Below are positions 15,883 to 23,979 of a stretch of 64,000 nt of DNA, piece by piece (within the stretch, counting starts at the first letter, position 1; every line of letters starts with the position of its first letter). A program made the position numbers and the translations under genes. Source of the DNA: an uncultured bacterium. Lineage in GTDB: Bacteria > Bacillota > Clostridia > Lachnospirales > Lachnospiraceae. Under the pieces are notes generated by a model. That model was not told where the DNA came from and did no database searches. It saw nothing but the letters and a program-made list of their open reading frames with translations. The DNA lies in assembly GCA_947073545.1 (NCBI GenBank), contig CAMTMP010000002.1:62001-126000 (forward strand), written 5' to 3'.

Positions 15883-16642
15883 CAGGGAATTGGAAAGATA
15901 TCTGCGGGATTCTTTTGGACGGGGTGAAGAAATAAAACCCGAAAAAGAGGCGGAAACCGTGGCGCGCTGTATGGAAGCGATGCGTCGGTATGGGGATTGC
16001 AGGGAGGAAGAGAGGACGGGCTTCTGGCAGTTTTTGTCGGATGTTTTCCGGTTTGAAGGGCTTTTGATTTTCGGACTGCAGGCGGGGGTATTATTTCTGA
16101 TCTGTATGCAGATTGGCGCAATAGAGGATGTAATGCATTACGTTCCGGCATTTACACCGCTGTTTGCGCTGGCTGTTATGCCGGTGCTGCTTCGCAGCCA
16201 GTTTTACAAAATGGGTGAAATGGAGGCGGTGACAAGGGCTTCCGGCGCGGAGATCATACTTGCAAAACTGATTCTTGCGGGCGCGGTGAATCTGATAGGG
16301 ATTACAGTGGTTTTAGCCCTGGTTATGTACAGGCAGCAATCGGGTGAGGAAATCGGGCAGATCATTTTGTACGGTCTGGTGCCGTACCTGGTCTGCATGA
16401 CGACCATCCTGCGGCTGATCAGACTGCGGCGGAAAGACAGACTGCCGGTATGCGCTGTGGCGACGATATGCTATTGTCTGGTCTGGGGGATATCGGCAAA
16501 TAAGATGCCGCAGGTCTATGAAACATCCGCGGTGGGCGTGTGGATTGTGCTGTTTATTGCCTTTGCCGGATTTTTTTGGAGGGAAATAAGATTTATTATC
16601 GAGAACAAGAGGGAGGGAAAATTATATGGAATTATCGGTTGA
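15875..16642 (+). CDS. Six-helix membrane protein, possible anti-sigma or ABC accessory
   Basis: A 255-residue protein with about 65 cytosolic N-terminal residues followed by six hydrophobic segments (starting near residues 62, 88, 122, 153, 185 and 212). The cytosolic N-terminus and coupling to an ECF sigma gene (start inside the sigma gene's last codons, GGAGGGAG upstream) suggest an anti-sigma or membrane partner role. I see no zinc-type anti-sigma HxxxCxxC motif. The end overlaps the ABC ATPase gene by 17 bases. Confidence 0.7.
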   Translation: MNSRELERYLRDSFGRGEEIKPEKEAETVARCMEAMRRYGDCREEERTGFWQFLSDVFRFEGLLIFGLQAGVLFLICMQIGAIEDVMHYVPAFTPLFALAVMPVLLRSQFYKMGEMEAVTRASGAEIILAKLILAGAVNLIGITVVLALVMYRQQSGEEIGQIILYGLVPYLVCMTTILRLIRLRRKDRLPVCAVATICYCLVWGISANKMPQVYETSAVGVWIVLFIAFAGFFWREIRFIIENKREGKLYGIIG

Positions 16643-17495
16643 TCGTCTGACGAAACAGTATGGCAGGAAAATAGCGGTGGACTGTGTAAGCACGGTTCTG
16701 AAACCGGGAGTATACGGTCTGCTTGGCGAAAACGGCGCGGGAAAGACAACGTTTATGCGTATGCTGTGCGCCATTCTGGAATCCACATCAGGGGAGGTGT
16801 TTCTGGATGGCAGGGAGATCGTCTCCATGGGTGCCGAATACAGGGATATCCTTGGATATCTGCCGCAGGAGTCCGGCTATTATCCGAACTATACGGCAAA
16901 GGAGTTTTTGTTATATATGGCGGCGCTCAAAGGCATTCCAGGGGATGTGGCCCAAAAGCGCGTGCAGGAGCTTCTGGAAGTCGTTGGTCTGAGTGATGCG
17001 GCCGGAAAGAAAATGAAAACTTTTTCGGGTGGCATGAAGCAGCGGGTGGGGATCGCGCAGGCGCTTCTGAATTATCCGAAGCTGCTGATTCTGGACGAGC
17101 CGACGGCAGGGCTTGATCCAAAAGAAAGGGTGCGTTTCCGCAATCTGATCTCTGACTATGCAGGGGATCGGATCGTCCTTCTCTCCACCCATATCGTGTC
17201 GGATATCGAAGCCATCGCGGACGAGGTGCTGGTGATGAAAAGGGGAAAGGTGCTGACACAGGGGACGGTTTCGGAACTGACGAAAAAAGCGGCAGGGAAG
17301 GTGTGGGAACTGACCGTATCCCCGGCGGAAGCAAAAATCTGGCAGGAGAAGGCGGCGGTCGCCAATCTGCGGCATGAGGGGGAGCAGGTGGTGCTGCGCA
17401 TACTGTCGGATGATAAGCCTACAGAGGAGGCGGTGTCTTGTGAAGCGGGGCTGGAGGATTTGTACCTGTATTCTATGCGTGAATATTTGAGATAA
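16626..17495 (+). CDS. ABC transporter ATP-binding protein
   Basis: A 289-residue ATPase of the CcmA/bacitracin-exporter-like class. Walker A is GENGAGKTT near residue 35, the signature is SGGMKQR near 134, Walker B is LLILDEPTAGLDP near 152 and the H-loop is STHIVSD near 188. A C-terminal extension of about 70 residues follows the core. AGGGAGGG precedes the ATG, which lies inside the previous gene. It should energise the permease at 17589. Confidence 0.95.
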   Translation: MELSVDRLTKQYGRKIAVDCVSTVLKPGVYGLLGENGAGKTTFMRMLCAILESTSGEVFLDGREIVSMGAEYRDILGYLPQESGYYPNYTAKEFLLYMAALKGIPGDVAQKRVQELLEVVGLSDAAGKKMKTFSGGMKQRVGIAQALLNYPKLLILDEPTAGLDPKERVRFRNLISDYAGDRIVLLSTHIVSDIEAIADEVLVMKRGKVLTQGTVSELTKKAAGKVWELTVSPAEAKIWQEKAAVANLRHEGEQVVLRILSDDKPTEEAVSCEAGLEDLYLYSMREYLR

Positions 17496-17588
17496 GAAGA
17501 CAGGGGTGGAGTAAAAAACGCAGGCGGAAATAAAAAGCGCCTCGAGCCGCTTGTGAAGACAGATACAGAAAAACGGGAGGAATTGGGG

Positions 17589-18839
17589 ATGGAATTATTC
17601 AAACTGGAACATAAAAAACTATGGCGGAAAAACAGCACCCGGGTCTGTGTCCTGTTATGTTTTTTCTACTGCGTGATATTCGGGAGCGTTCTGGTCTGTC
17701 AGTGGCTCACTTTCGGAAGCAGAAAAGATTATGGGACGGGCAGCAGAGACTTTGACGGGTATGAGAATATAAAGGACTGTCAGGCTTATTTTCATAAATA
17801 CGGAGAACTGACAGACGAGACATTGCAGGAATGGGTCAGGGATTATCAGCGTCTCAATGCGGCGGTGGTGGAAGAAGAAAGTAAGCAGGGGGTTAAAAAC
17901 AGGGAACTACTGAAACAATACCAGAACACGGGATGGGAGACGGTAAACAGTATGCTTAAGACACTTTATCCGGAGTTGGAGAGACCGGACATGTTTGCCG
18001 TTAGGATTATGAGCTGCTATGTGGAGCCGGAAAAACTTACGGGGATTTATGAGAGAAGGGAACAGGCGATAGAGACCTTTCTCGATATCAGCGGACAGAC
18101 AGGGGCGGAGCGGGACTATTTACTGCGTATCAACGAAAAGGTGAAGACGCCTTTTTCATGGAAATGGGTGGAAGGGTGGTCGAACCTTCTGGGAAATGCG
18201 GTATCCGGTCTGGGAAGCGTGATAGCGTTGTTTCTGGCAATCGTTCTTTCCTCCCTGTTTGCCGGAGAGTGGCATGACAATACAAGCCCGCTTCTTTTGA
18301 CGACAAAATACGGATGGCGGAAACTTGCGTGTGCAAAGGTGTTCACAGGGCTTTCGTTTACGTTGGAATTATTTGCCCTGACAGCCGCGGGGATGATCGG
18401 TTCACAGCTTGTATTTCTGGGGACGGAAGGGTGGGATATGCCCATACAGACGGTTAAAATGATCGCAATTGCACCCATGAATATGCTGCAGGCGGAAATT
18501 TACGAGTATGCCTTCACCCTGCTCGGTGCATGGGGCTTTGCGGGCGTTTCGATGCTGTTCTCGGCGCGCTGTAAGAATCATGTGCTGGCGCTTCTCCTCA
18601 GTCTTTCGGTGGTATATGTGCCTATGGCGCTCAGAAACCGTGTGCCTTTCCTGTTAGAAAAGGTATTTGATCTGCTGCCTTTGGTGGGAAGCGGGGCAGA
18701 TATTTTCCGGACAAATACATTTCGGATATTTGGACAGTATATCTGGTCGCCCTATCTGCTGATCTGGGTGCCGCTTGCGATCGGGATTTTGTGTATGCCG
18801 CCTGCTGTGAGAGGGTGGTCGAGGCGGATGCGCAGGTGA
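17589..18839 (+). CDS. ABC transporter permease-like membrane protein
   Basis: A 416-residue protein with one N-terminal membrane helix (about residues 20-40), a long charged extracytoplasmic stretch of about 180 residues, and a block of five or so helices at the C-terminal half (starting near 210, 255, 305, 340 and 385). This matches ABC-2 permeases paired with single ATPases. GGGAGG lies before the ATG at 17589; the in-frame ATG at 17553 has no ribosome site. It closes the ECF/ABC operon and converges on apbE. Confidence 0.82.
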   Translation: MELFKLEHKKLWRKNSTRVCVLLCFFYCVIFGSVLVCQWLTFGSRKDYGTGSRDFDGYENIKDCQAYFHKYGELTDETLQEWVRDYQRLNAAVVEEESKQGVKNRELLKQYQNTGWETVNSMLKTLYPELERPDMFAVRIMSCYVEPEKLTGIYERREQAIETFLDISGQTGAERDYLLRINEKVKTPFSWKWVEGWSNLLGNAVSGLGSVIALFLAIVLSSLFAGEWHDNTSPLLLTTKYGWRKLACAKVFTGLSFTLELFALTAAGMIGSQLVFLGTEGWDMPIQTVKMIAIAPMNMLQAEIYEYAFTLLGAWGFAGVSMLFSARCKNHVLALLLSLSVVYVPMALRNRVPFLLEKVFDLLPLVGSGADIFRTNTFRIFGQYIWSPYLLIWVPLAIGILCMPPAVRGWSRRMRR

Positions 18840-18913
18840 GGCCGTCTGAGCGTCTGGGTATCATTTGTCCTGCATTCAGCCGCAGTATGCTGCAAAGAGC
18901 AAGTGCAGCAGGT

Positions 18914-19963
18914 TCAAGGGAAATTTTCCGAGCGGTACTGTGCGCCGTCCCTCGTAACCAAAAGATAGGCCACGTCCTTTTCTCCGTCGAGAAACTGCCG
19001 CCCTTTTTCCAGCCCGAGACAAAGGCAGGCGGTGGAAAGGGCGTCCGCCTTTACGGAGGAAGGACATATAATGGTCACTCCGGCCAGCTCGTTCTCCACA
19101 GGATAGCCGGTGGCGGTGTCAAGAACGTGGTGGTAGAGCACGTCGTTCTCGTAGAAACACCTCTCGTAGATGCCGGATGTTACCACGGAGGTATCTTTGA
19201 TTTCTATAGTCTCCAGGGACTTACCGGATGCAGCGAATGGCTCCTGTATGCCGACGCGGAAAGGAGAGCCGTCCGGCTTTTCGCCGATGGCCAGCACATT
19301 GCCGCCCAGACTGATGCAGGCGCTTTTTACGTTCTGTGCGAGCAGATATTCCTTCATCTTGTCCGCGATATAGCCCTTGGCGATGAAGCCGAGATCGACG
19401 GCGGCTCCCGGGTCAGTCAGGGTGACGGTACGGTAGACGGACTCGCCTGTTTCCTCTGAGGGAGCAGTGTCGAAGCGGATATTGTCGCAGGAGACGTGGG
19501 AGAGCGCTTCTTTGATCTTGTTATCCTCCGGTACATGCGCTTCGCCGTCGGAACCGAAGCCCCAAAGTGCGCTGACCGGGTGGATGGTGGGGTCGATAAC
19601 GCCCTCTGTCGTATTGGCATAGTCTGCCGCTGTCACAAGAAGGGCAGCCGTCTCTTCCGATACGGTGACGGTCTTACCGCCAGCGTGATTGATGTTCCAC
19701 ACATCCGAGCCTTCCTTTGTTGCGCTGAAAAGATTCTCATATTTTTCCGCAAGCGCAAAACAGCCGTCCAGAATAGTTCCGTCTTCTGTGTCGTATAAAG
19801 TAATCTGAATTACCGTATCGAAATAAAAGCCGGTTCGCGAGATCGGCTCAATGTTCCGGGTACAACCGGACAGGATGAGGGGGATTACGGCAAGGATCAT
19901 GGTGAAGGTGGTTGTGCGTTTTATTATATGCTTCTTTTTACTTGTTCTGTGAAATAATTTCAT
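18914..19963 (-). CDS. apbE: FAD:protein FMN transferase ApbE
   Basis: A 349-residue lipoprotein (signal ending LILSGC) of the ApbE family, which transfers FMN from FAD to Thr in SGAT-type motifs. Family segments visible are DPTIHPVSALWGFG, GAAVDLGFIAKGYIAD and HHVLDTATGYPV (His/Asp of the metal site) followed by KADALSTACLCLG. The ATG at 19963 follows AGGAAAAAGG; the upstream frame is less likely. It is the natural partner of RnfD and RnfG at 2004-3541, which carry flavinylation motifs. Confidence 0.93.
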   Translation of the reverse strand: MKLFHRTSKKKHIIKRTTTFTMILAVIPLILSGCTRNIEPISRTGFYFDTVIQITLYDTEDGTILDGCFALAEKYENLFSATKEGSDVWNINHAGGKTVTVSEETAALLVTAADYANTTEGVIDPTIHPVSALWGFGSDGEAHVPEDNKIKEALSHVSCDNIRFDTAPSEETGESVYRTVTLTDPGAAVDLGFIAKGYIADKMKEYLLAQNVKSACISLGGNVLAIGEKPDGSPFRVGIQEPFAASGKSLETIEIKDTSVVTSGIYERCFYENDVLYHHVLDTATGYPVENELAGVTIICPSSVKADALSTACLCLGLEKGRQFLDGEKDVAYLLVTRDGAQYRSENFP

Positions 19964-20063
19964 ATGCCTTTTTCCTGTCATATTCAGAGAGCTCTGTGCC
20001 GCTTGCAAAACGCTTCACAATATTACAATAACTGCGCAAATAGCATAATCATAAGCAGATTGA

Positions 20064-20897
20064 TTATATATTCTCAATCCACGTAAAAAACTGATCCAGT
20101 CCCTGATTCGTCTCCCGTGTTTCCAGAAACATTCCCGCCGTATACCATGAGTGCGTGTTGTGCTTATCTGTCACAGAACAGAGGTCGCATGGAATTTCAA
20201 GGCTTATGGTTTTTTCATAAAAATATTCTGCACAGGAATAGGAGATCAGTCCGTCGTGTCTGCTTTGGATTAACAGCATCGGAATATCACTTTTTTCTAT
20301 AAGAGAATAGGGTTCTCCCTGCGCCCTGTCATATCCTTTTGCAAACAACTGATTCAGAAGAAGCCTTACGGATAGAGAATCTTTTCCTGAGAAACGGTAG
20401 GGGCCGCCCACACCGATAAACCCGATCACAGGGGAGATATCAATGTCATAGGTTTCCTGTATTTTCTTACTATAACAGAGGATGGAGGACAAATGCGCAC
20501 CGGCGGAAGAGCCGGAGATCACGATCTTTGAGGCGCTGATTCCTTTTTGGTTTAAAAAAGTGATAGCTGCCTGATAGCCGTGGCACACGTCTTCGATCTG
20601 GCAGGGATATTTGTTTTTAGGTGATAGTCTGTATCCGAGAGAAACGAAACGGCAGCCGTTTTTGGCGACGCACTGTCCGACGAAATCAAACAGCTTCGGA
20701 GATCCGGCATTCCATCCGCCGCCGTGTACCCAGATGATCACTTTATCCGTAGTTCTGGTCTGCGGTTCATAGTATAAGAAATATTGATGGCTGTCACGGC
20801 CAAATGATACGGCCTGCGGTTTGATTTCTTTTTTTACGTGAAGCATTTTCATGTATAAGCCCCAATAGCTGAGACTTTCGCGAATGGAATCTTTCAT
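20064..20897 (-). CDS. Alpha/beta hydrolase (HSL/carboxylesterase-like)
   Basis: A 277-residue soluble protein. The oxyanion-hole motif HGGGW is near residue 75 and the nucleophile elbow GSSAG near 150, as in hormone-sensitive-lipase-type esterases. The acid and His are likely in SRHDG and the HNTHSW segment near the C-terminus. Natural substrate unknown. GGGAGG precedes the ATG at 20897; it lies about 100 bases upstream of apbE on the same strand. Confidence 0.85.
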   Translation of the reverse strand: MKDSIRESLSYWGLYMKMLHVKKEIKPQAVSFGRDSHQYFLYYEPQTRTTDKVIIWVHGGGWNAGSPKLFDFVGQCVAKNGCRFVSLGYRLSPKNKYPCQIEDVCHGYQAAITFLNQKGISASKIVISGSSAGAHLSSILCYSKKIQETYDIDISPVIGFIGVGGPYRFSGKDSLSVRLLLNQLFAKGYDRAQGEPYSLIEKSDIPMLLIQSRHDGLISYSCAEYFYEKTISLEIPCDLCSVTDKHNTHSWYTAGMFLETRETNQGLDQFFTWIENI

Positions 20898-20967
20898 GGG
20901 CTGGTACCTCCGGGAACCGGGTTTTATGACTGCGGCTATCAAAGTATCGAAGAAGAATGCAGGTAAG

Positions 20968-20996
20968 TTGCCATTTCCCAGATATCATGGTATCAT
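20968..20996 (+). promoter_or_regulatory. Sigma-A-like promoter of the GH25-like gene
   Basis: TTGCCA at 20968 and TATCAT at 20991 are separated by 17 bases and lie about 55 bases before the start codon at 21052. Confidence 0.55.
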
Positions 20997-21051
20997 ATCT
21001 TCGGAAGAAAATACAGTAGTGTTTCTATGCTTAGAAAGGAATGAAGGATAT

Positions 21052-22221
21052 ATGAAGTTACCGGGTGAAGAGGAAGTACGGGGCGGCGCAGGCCCCTCCA
21101 TGATTTATATGGTGATCGGTGTGTCCGCCTTCGTCCTGATTGTTCTGTTTGCCGTGTTCAAAGGAAACGACAACAAGCGCAGTGGCAGCGAGTATCTGCA
21201 GGAGGTACGGGAACAGAAAGAGGAAGAGATAAGGCAGGAGGAGCTTGCGGCGGCGCAGGCGGAGGAAATGAAGCCGAAACTTCGCGCGGAGGATTTGGAT
21301 TTTTGGGATATGTATCCGGAAGAGACGGAGGAAGAGGAGTCTGCAGCGGACGAAACGGGTAATGTGTCGTCTAAAAATCCTTATACTGAGAAGGCGGAAC
21401 GGGAAAAAGAGAATGAAAGGCAGAAGGAAGAGGAACTGTTAAACGATCCGGCCACGGACGGGAAGCATACTCTGATCACAAACAGGGACGGCACGGAGGA
21501 ATGGGTGCTGATCAGTCCTTATCTGACGAAAAATACGTATGATTTTACGAAGATGGAGGATAAAGCCGGTCTCAAGCGGTATATGGAGAACGGCAGAAAA
21601 ACTTCCTATGTAGGCGTAGATATTTCCAAGCATACGGGGAAGGTTTATTTTCCGAGCCTGAAAGCGGCCGGGGTGGATTATGTGATGATCCGTCTGGGCA
21701 GCCGCGGCTACACGACCGGACAGATCACGCTGGATGAAAATTTTAAGGAGAATATCGAGGGGGCGATCGAAGCCCAGCTCGATGTGGGAATCTATTTCTA
21801 TTCGCAGGCTGTCTCTCAGGACGAGGCAGTCCAGGAGGCGAATTTCGTGGTGCAGAATCTGGAGCCTTACAGGGCTCATGTGAAGTATCCGGTCGCTTTT
21901 AATATGGGGTTTGTATCAAACGATAAGTCGAGGATTGAGGGGCTTGGCAGGGAGGATAAGACAGCGGTCACGGTGAGCTTTTTGGACGCGGTCAGGGCGG
22001 CGGGTTACGTGCCCATGATTTATGGGGATAAGGAGTGGCTGATCAAAGAAGTGGATCTGACAAAGCTGCAGGATTATGACGTGTGGCTTTCTCAGGAGGA
22101 GGAGATTCCGGATTATCCTTACCGCTATGCCATGTGGCAGTATAATACGGACGGCGTGCTGAACGGCATAGACGGCGGCGCGGATTTAAATATCTGTTTC
22201 GTCAGTTATTCGGAGCGGTAG
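21052..22221 (+). CDS. GH25-like membrane-anchored protein with altered catalytic acids
   Basis: A 389-residue protein with one membrane helix (about residues 14-35), a long charged coiled-coil-like linker (40-130) and a GH25 muramidase-type barrel (about 185-388). The first catalytic-face Asp is present in VGVDISKHTG (D190). The position where GH25 enzymes have a DxE pair reads N284-M-G286 (CPVAF-like context YPVAFNMGF), so both acids appear replaced. WLSQ and MWQY segments near the end fit the family. AAAGGA precedes the ATG. Its last 16 bases overlap the convergent AP2-like gene. It may be a non-catalytic cell-wall binding relative. Confidence 0.88.
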   Translation: MKLPGEEEVRGGAGPSMIYMVIGVSAFVLIVLFAVFKGNDNKRSGSEYLQEVREQKEEEIRQEELAAAQAEEMKPKLRAEDLDFWDMYPEETEEEESAADETGNVSSKNPYTEKAEREKENERQKEEELLNDPATDGKHTLITNRDGTEEWVLISPYLTKNTYDFTKMEDKAGLKRYMENGRKTSYVGVDISKHTGKVYFPSLKAAGVDYVMIRLGSRGYTTGQITLDENFKENIEGAIEAQLDVGIYFYSQAVSQDEAVQEANFVVQNLEPYRAHVKYPVAFNMGFVSNDKSRIEGLGREDKTAVTVSFLDAVRAAGYVPMIYGDKEWLIKEVDLTKLQDYDVWLSQEEEIPDYPYRYAMWQYNTDGVLNGIDGGADLNICFVSYSER

Positions 22222-23009
22222 CAGTAATTGAGGAGGCTTTGAGAAACCTGAACGGAATGGTATAAGTCGGTGTAGACATCGGGAGACATTCCCTCCATGT
22301 AGTTGGGGGAATAGGCTTTGTCTATACCGGCTTTTTTTAGCAGGTCGATGGCTTTGTTGTAGGCGACGGCGGCTTCAATCTCCGTGTCGTAAGTGCCTAC
22401 CGTCACATTGCCCTTCACATGGATCTTCACAAGGTATTTGGTGCGGCCCTTTTCCTGTACGGCATTAACGCCGTGAAACCGATTTATAATTTCAATGTTT
22501 TCATAGCGCAGATCATTCTGATTGCCGTTTATGAAACGGTAGTCCCGTCCTTCCACGGCGTAGTTTTTGATGCCGTAGCGGCTCATAATGTTGATCTGCA
22601 TGCCGTAGTCGGCCACGAAACAGTGACCGCCCCGCCTGGAAATTCTGCGGGAAGAATAATAGAACAGATCGTCTTTGTCGAAGATAAAAAATTCTGTGGG
22701 AGAAAAATAGTAGTAAAAAAAGCGGGGACGGATGTAAATGGGCGAGGAAAAATAAAGCCCGTTGTCCCGGAAATTAATCAGACAGACCCATTTGGCGAAA
22801 GCGAGAGGAGAGTCTTCGCGATAGTCCTCAAGCCGGATGGAAGAATCATTTAAGAGTGCAGAGCCTGCGCAGTAGATCTCATGCGCTTTTTTCATATCGT
22901 TGTGGCTGCCGAGGCTGATATGTTTATTGCGATAAGTTAAGGAAGCGCGATAGTATTGGCTTCCGTCCTTCTTTTTTGCCGTATATACGCCCTGTAATGG
23001 CTGATTCAT
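22206..23009 (-). CDS. AP2/ERF-like and HNH-like DNA-binding protein
   Basis: A 267-residue protein without membrane segments. Residues 5-55 (GVYTAKKKDGSQYYRASLTY, KKAHEIY) and 180-225 (RFHGVNAVQEKGRTKYLVKI, EIEAAVAYNKA) look like AP2-type DNA-binding modules. Between them, FINGNQNDLRYENIEIINR resembles the tail of HNH/homing-endonuclease domains. The catalytic HNH histidines are not clear. GGAGG precedes the ATG. It is probably a domesticated or regulatory DNA-binding protein; function unknown. Confidence 0.7.
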   Translation of the reverse strand: MNQPLQGVYTAKKKDGSQYYRASLTYRNKHISLGSHNDMKKAHEIYCAGSALLNDSSIRLEDYREDSPLAFAKWVCLINFRDNGLYFSSPIYIRPRFFYYYFSPTEFFIFDKDDLFYYSSRRISRRGGHCFVADYGMQINIMSRYGIKNYAVEGRDYRFINGNQNDLRYENIEIINRFHGVNAVQEKGRTKYLVKIHVKGNVTVGTYDTEIEAAVAYNKAIDLLKKAGIDKAYSPNYMEGMSPDVYTDLYHSVQVSQSLLNYCYRSE

Positions 23010-23158
23010 GGGTCGCGCCTCCTTTTAAGTAATTGTACCATTTTTGAGAAAAAAAACAAATTCAGAAATATTTTTCCTGTTTTCTGCATAGAATATGATA
23101 GCAGCCAAATGAGTCACAGTGTTTCAAACAGTAAACCGCTTTGACTATGGAGGAAAAG

Positions 23159-23779
23159 ATGTACAGGAAATATATTACCGGCTTCTTTTTGGCGGGGATG
23201 ACCATACTATCGTCATGGCTCTGCGTCAGGGAGCTGAAGATTGACCGGATATCGGCCAAGCCTGCTTTCCGCATGGAATATCTGGACACGTCGATGGAGG
23301 AAGATAAGAAAAGTTTTGTAGAGATGCTTGAGAGCGTGTCTTCCGGACAGCGAGTGGTAGATTACGAAGTATTGGAACAGACGAAGAAGTATCAATTGTC
23401 GGACAAGGACTATGATGCGCTTCTTCGGATTGTGGAGGCGGAGGCAGGCGGAGAGGATCAGAACGGCAAACTTCTGGTGGCCAATGTGGTTTTAAACAGA
23501 GTGAACAGCGAAGTGTTCCCGGATACGGTATTTCAGGTGGTCATGCAGAAGGAGCAGGGGATCGCCCAGTTTTCCCCCACCGTGGACGGCAGATATCAGA
23601 ATGTCCGCGTCAGCGAAGACACGGTGGCGGCGGTGGAGCGCGCCCTGTACGGAGAAGACATTTCTCAGGGAGCGTTGTATTTCTGCGCCCGCGAAAAGGC
23701 CGATTCCGACAAGCTCAAATGGTTTGACAGAAAACTGACCAGACTTTTTTCCTACGGACACCATGAATTCTTCCAGTAA
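23159..23779 (+). CDS. SleB-type cell wall hydrolase
   Basis: A 206-residue protein with a short N-terminal membrane/signal segment (about residues 4-25) and a C-terminal hydrolase-2 (SleB/CwlJ) domain from about residue 85: LLRIVEAEAGGED, ANVVLNRVNSEVFPDTVFQVV, QFSPTVDGRY and GALYFCARE. This family cleaves peptidoglycan, classically in spore cortex. GGAGG precedes the ATG at 23159; an in-frame TTG at 23141 is less likely. It lies upstream of thrC with a structured spacer. Confidence 0.9.
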   Translation: MYRKYITGFFLAGMTILSSWLCVRELKIDRISAKPAFRMEYLDTSMEEDKKSFVEMLESVSSGQRVVDYEVLEQTKKYQLSDKDYDALLRIVEAEAGGEDQNGKLLVANVVLNRVNSEVFPDTVFQVVMQKEQGIAQFSPTVDGRYQNVRVSEDTVAAVERALYGEDISQGALYFCAREKADSDKLKWFDRKLTRLFSYGHHEFFQ

Positions 23780-23850
23780 GGATTGTTGCGCAGAACTTGA
23801 AAGTGTGATAACATTCAAGGTGGCAATGAGCGGTGCGCAGACAGAGGGGA

Positions 23851-23940
23851 AACGGTGAGGGGAGCTTGCTCACCGAAGCGTTTAACCGAATGGATGCATG
23901 GGGCGAAGCCCGTGAGCGAGGAAAACCGAAGGTTTTTCGA
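23851..23940 (+). ncRNA. Structured leader region before thrC
   Basis: Between the SleB-like gene and thrC are three consecutive hairpins: GGTGAG/CTCACC (about 23851-23873), GGGCGAAGCCC (about 23900-23910) and GAGGAAAACC/GGTTTTTC (about 23917-23938). No T-box motif or known riboswitch core is visible. It may be an unassigned cis-regulatory leader of threonine synthase or only incidental structure. Confidence 0.35.
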
Positions 23941-23979
23941 GCAGAGCACCGTACCTTAAAGAAGAAAGGTATGGAAAAA

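Noticed and set aside
23780-23979. A T-box leader for thrC
   Set aside because: The spacing and hairpins are suggestive, but there is no TGGNACCGCG element and no terminator with U-run.
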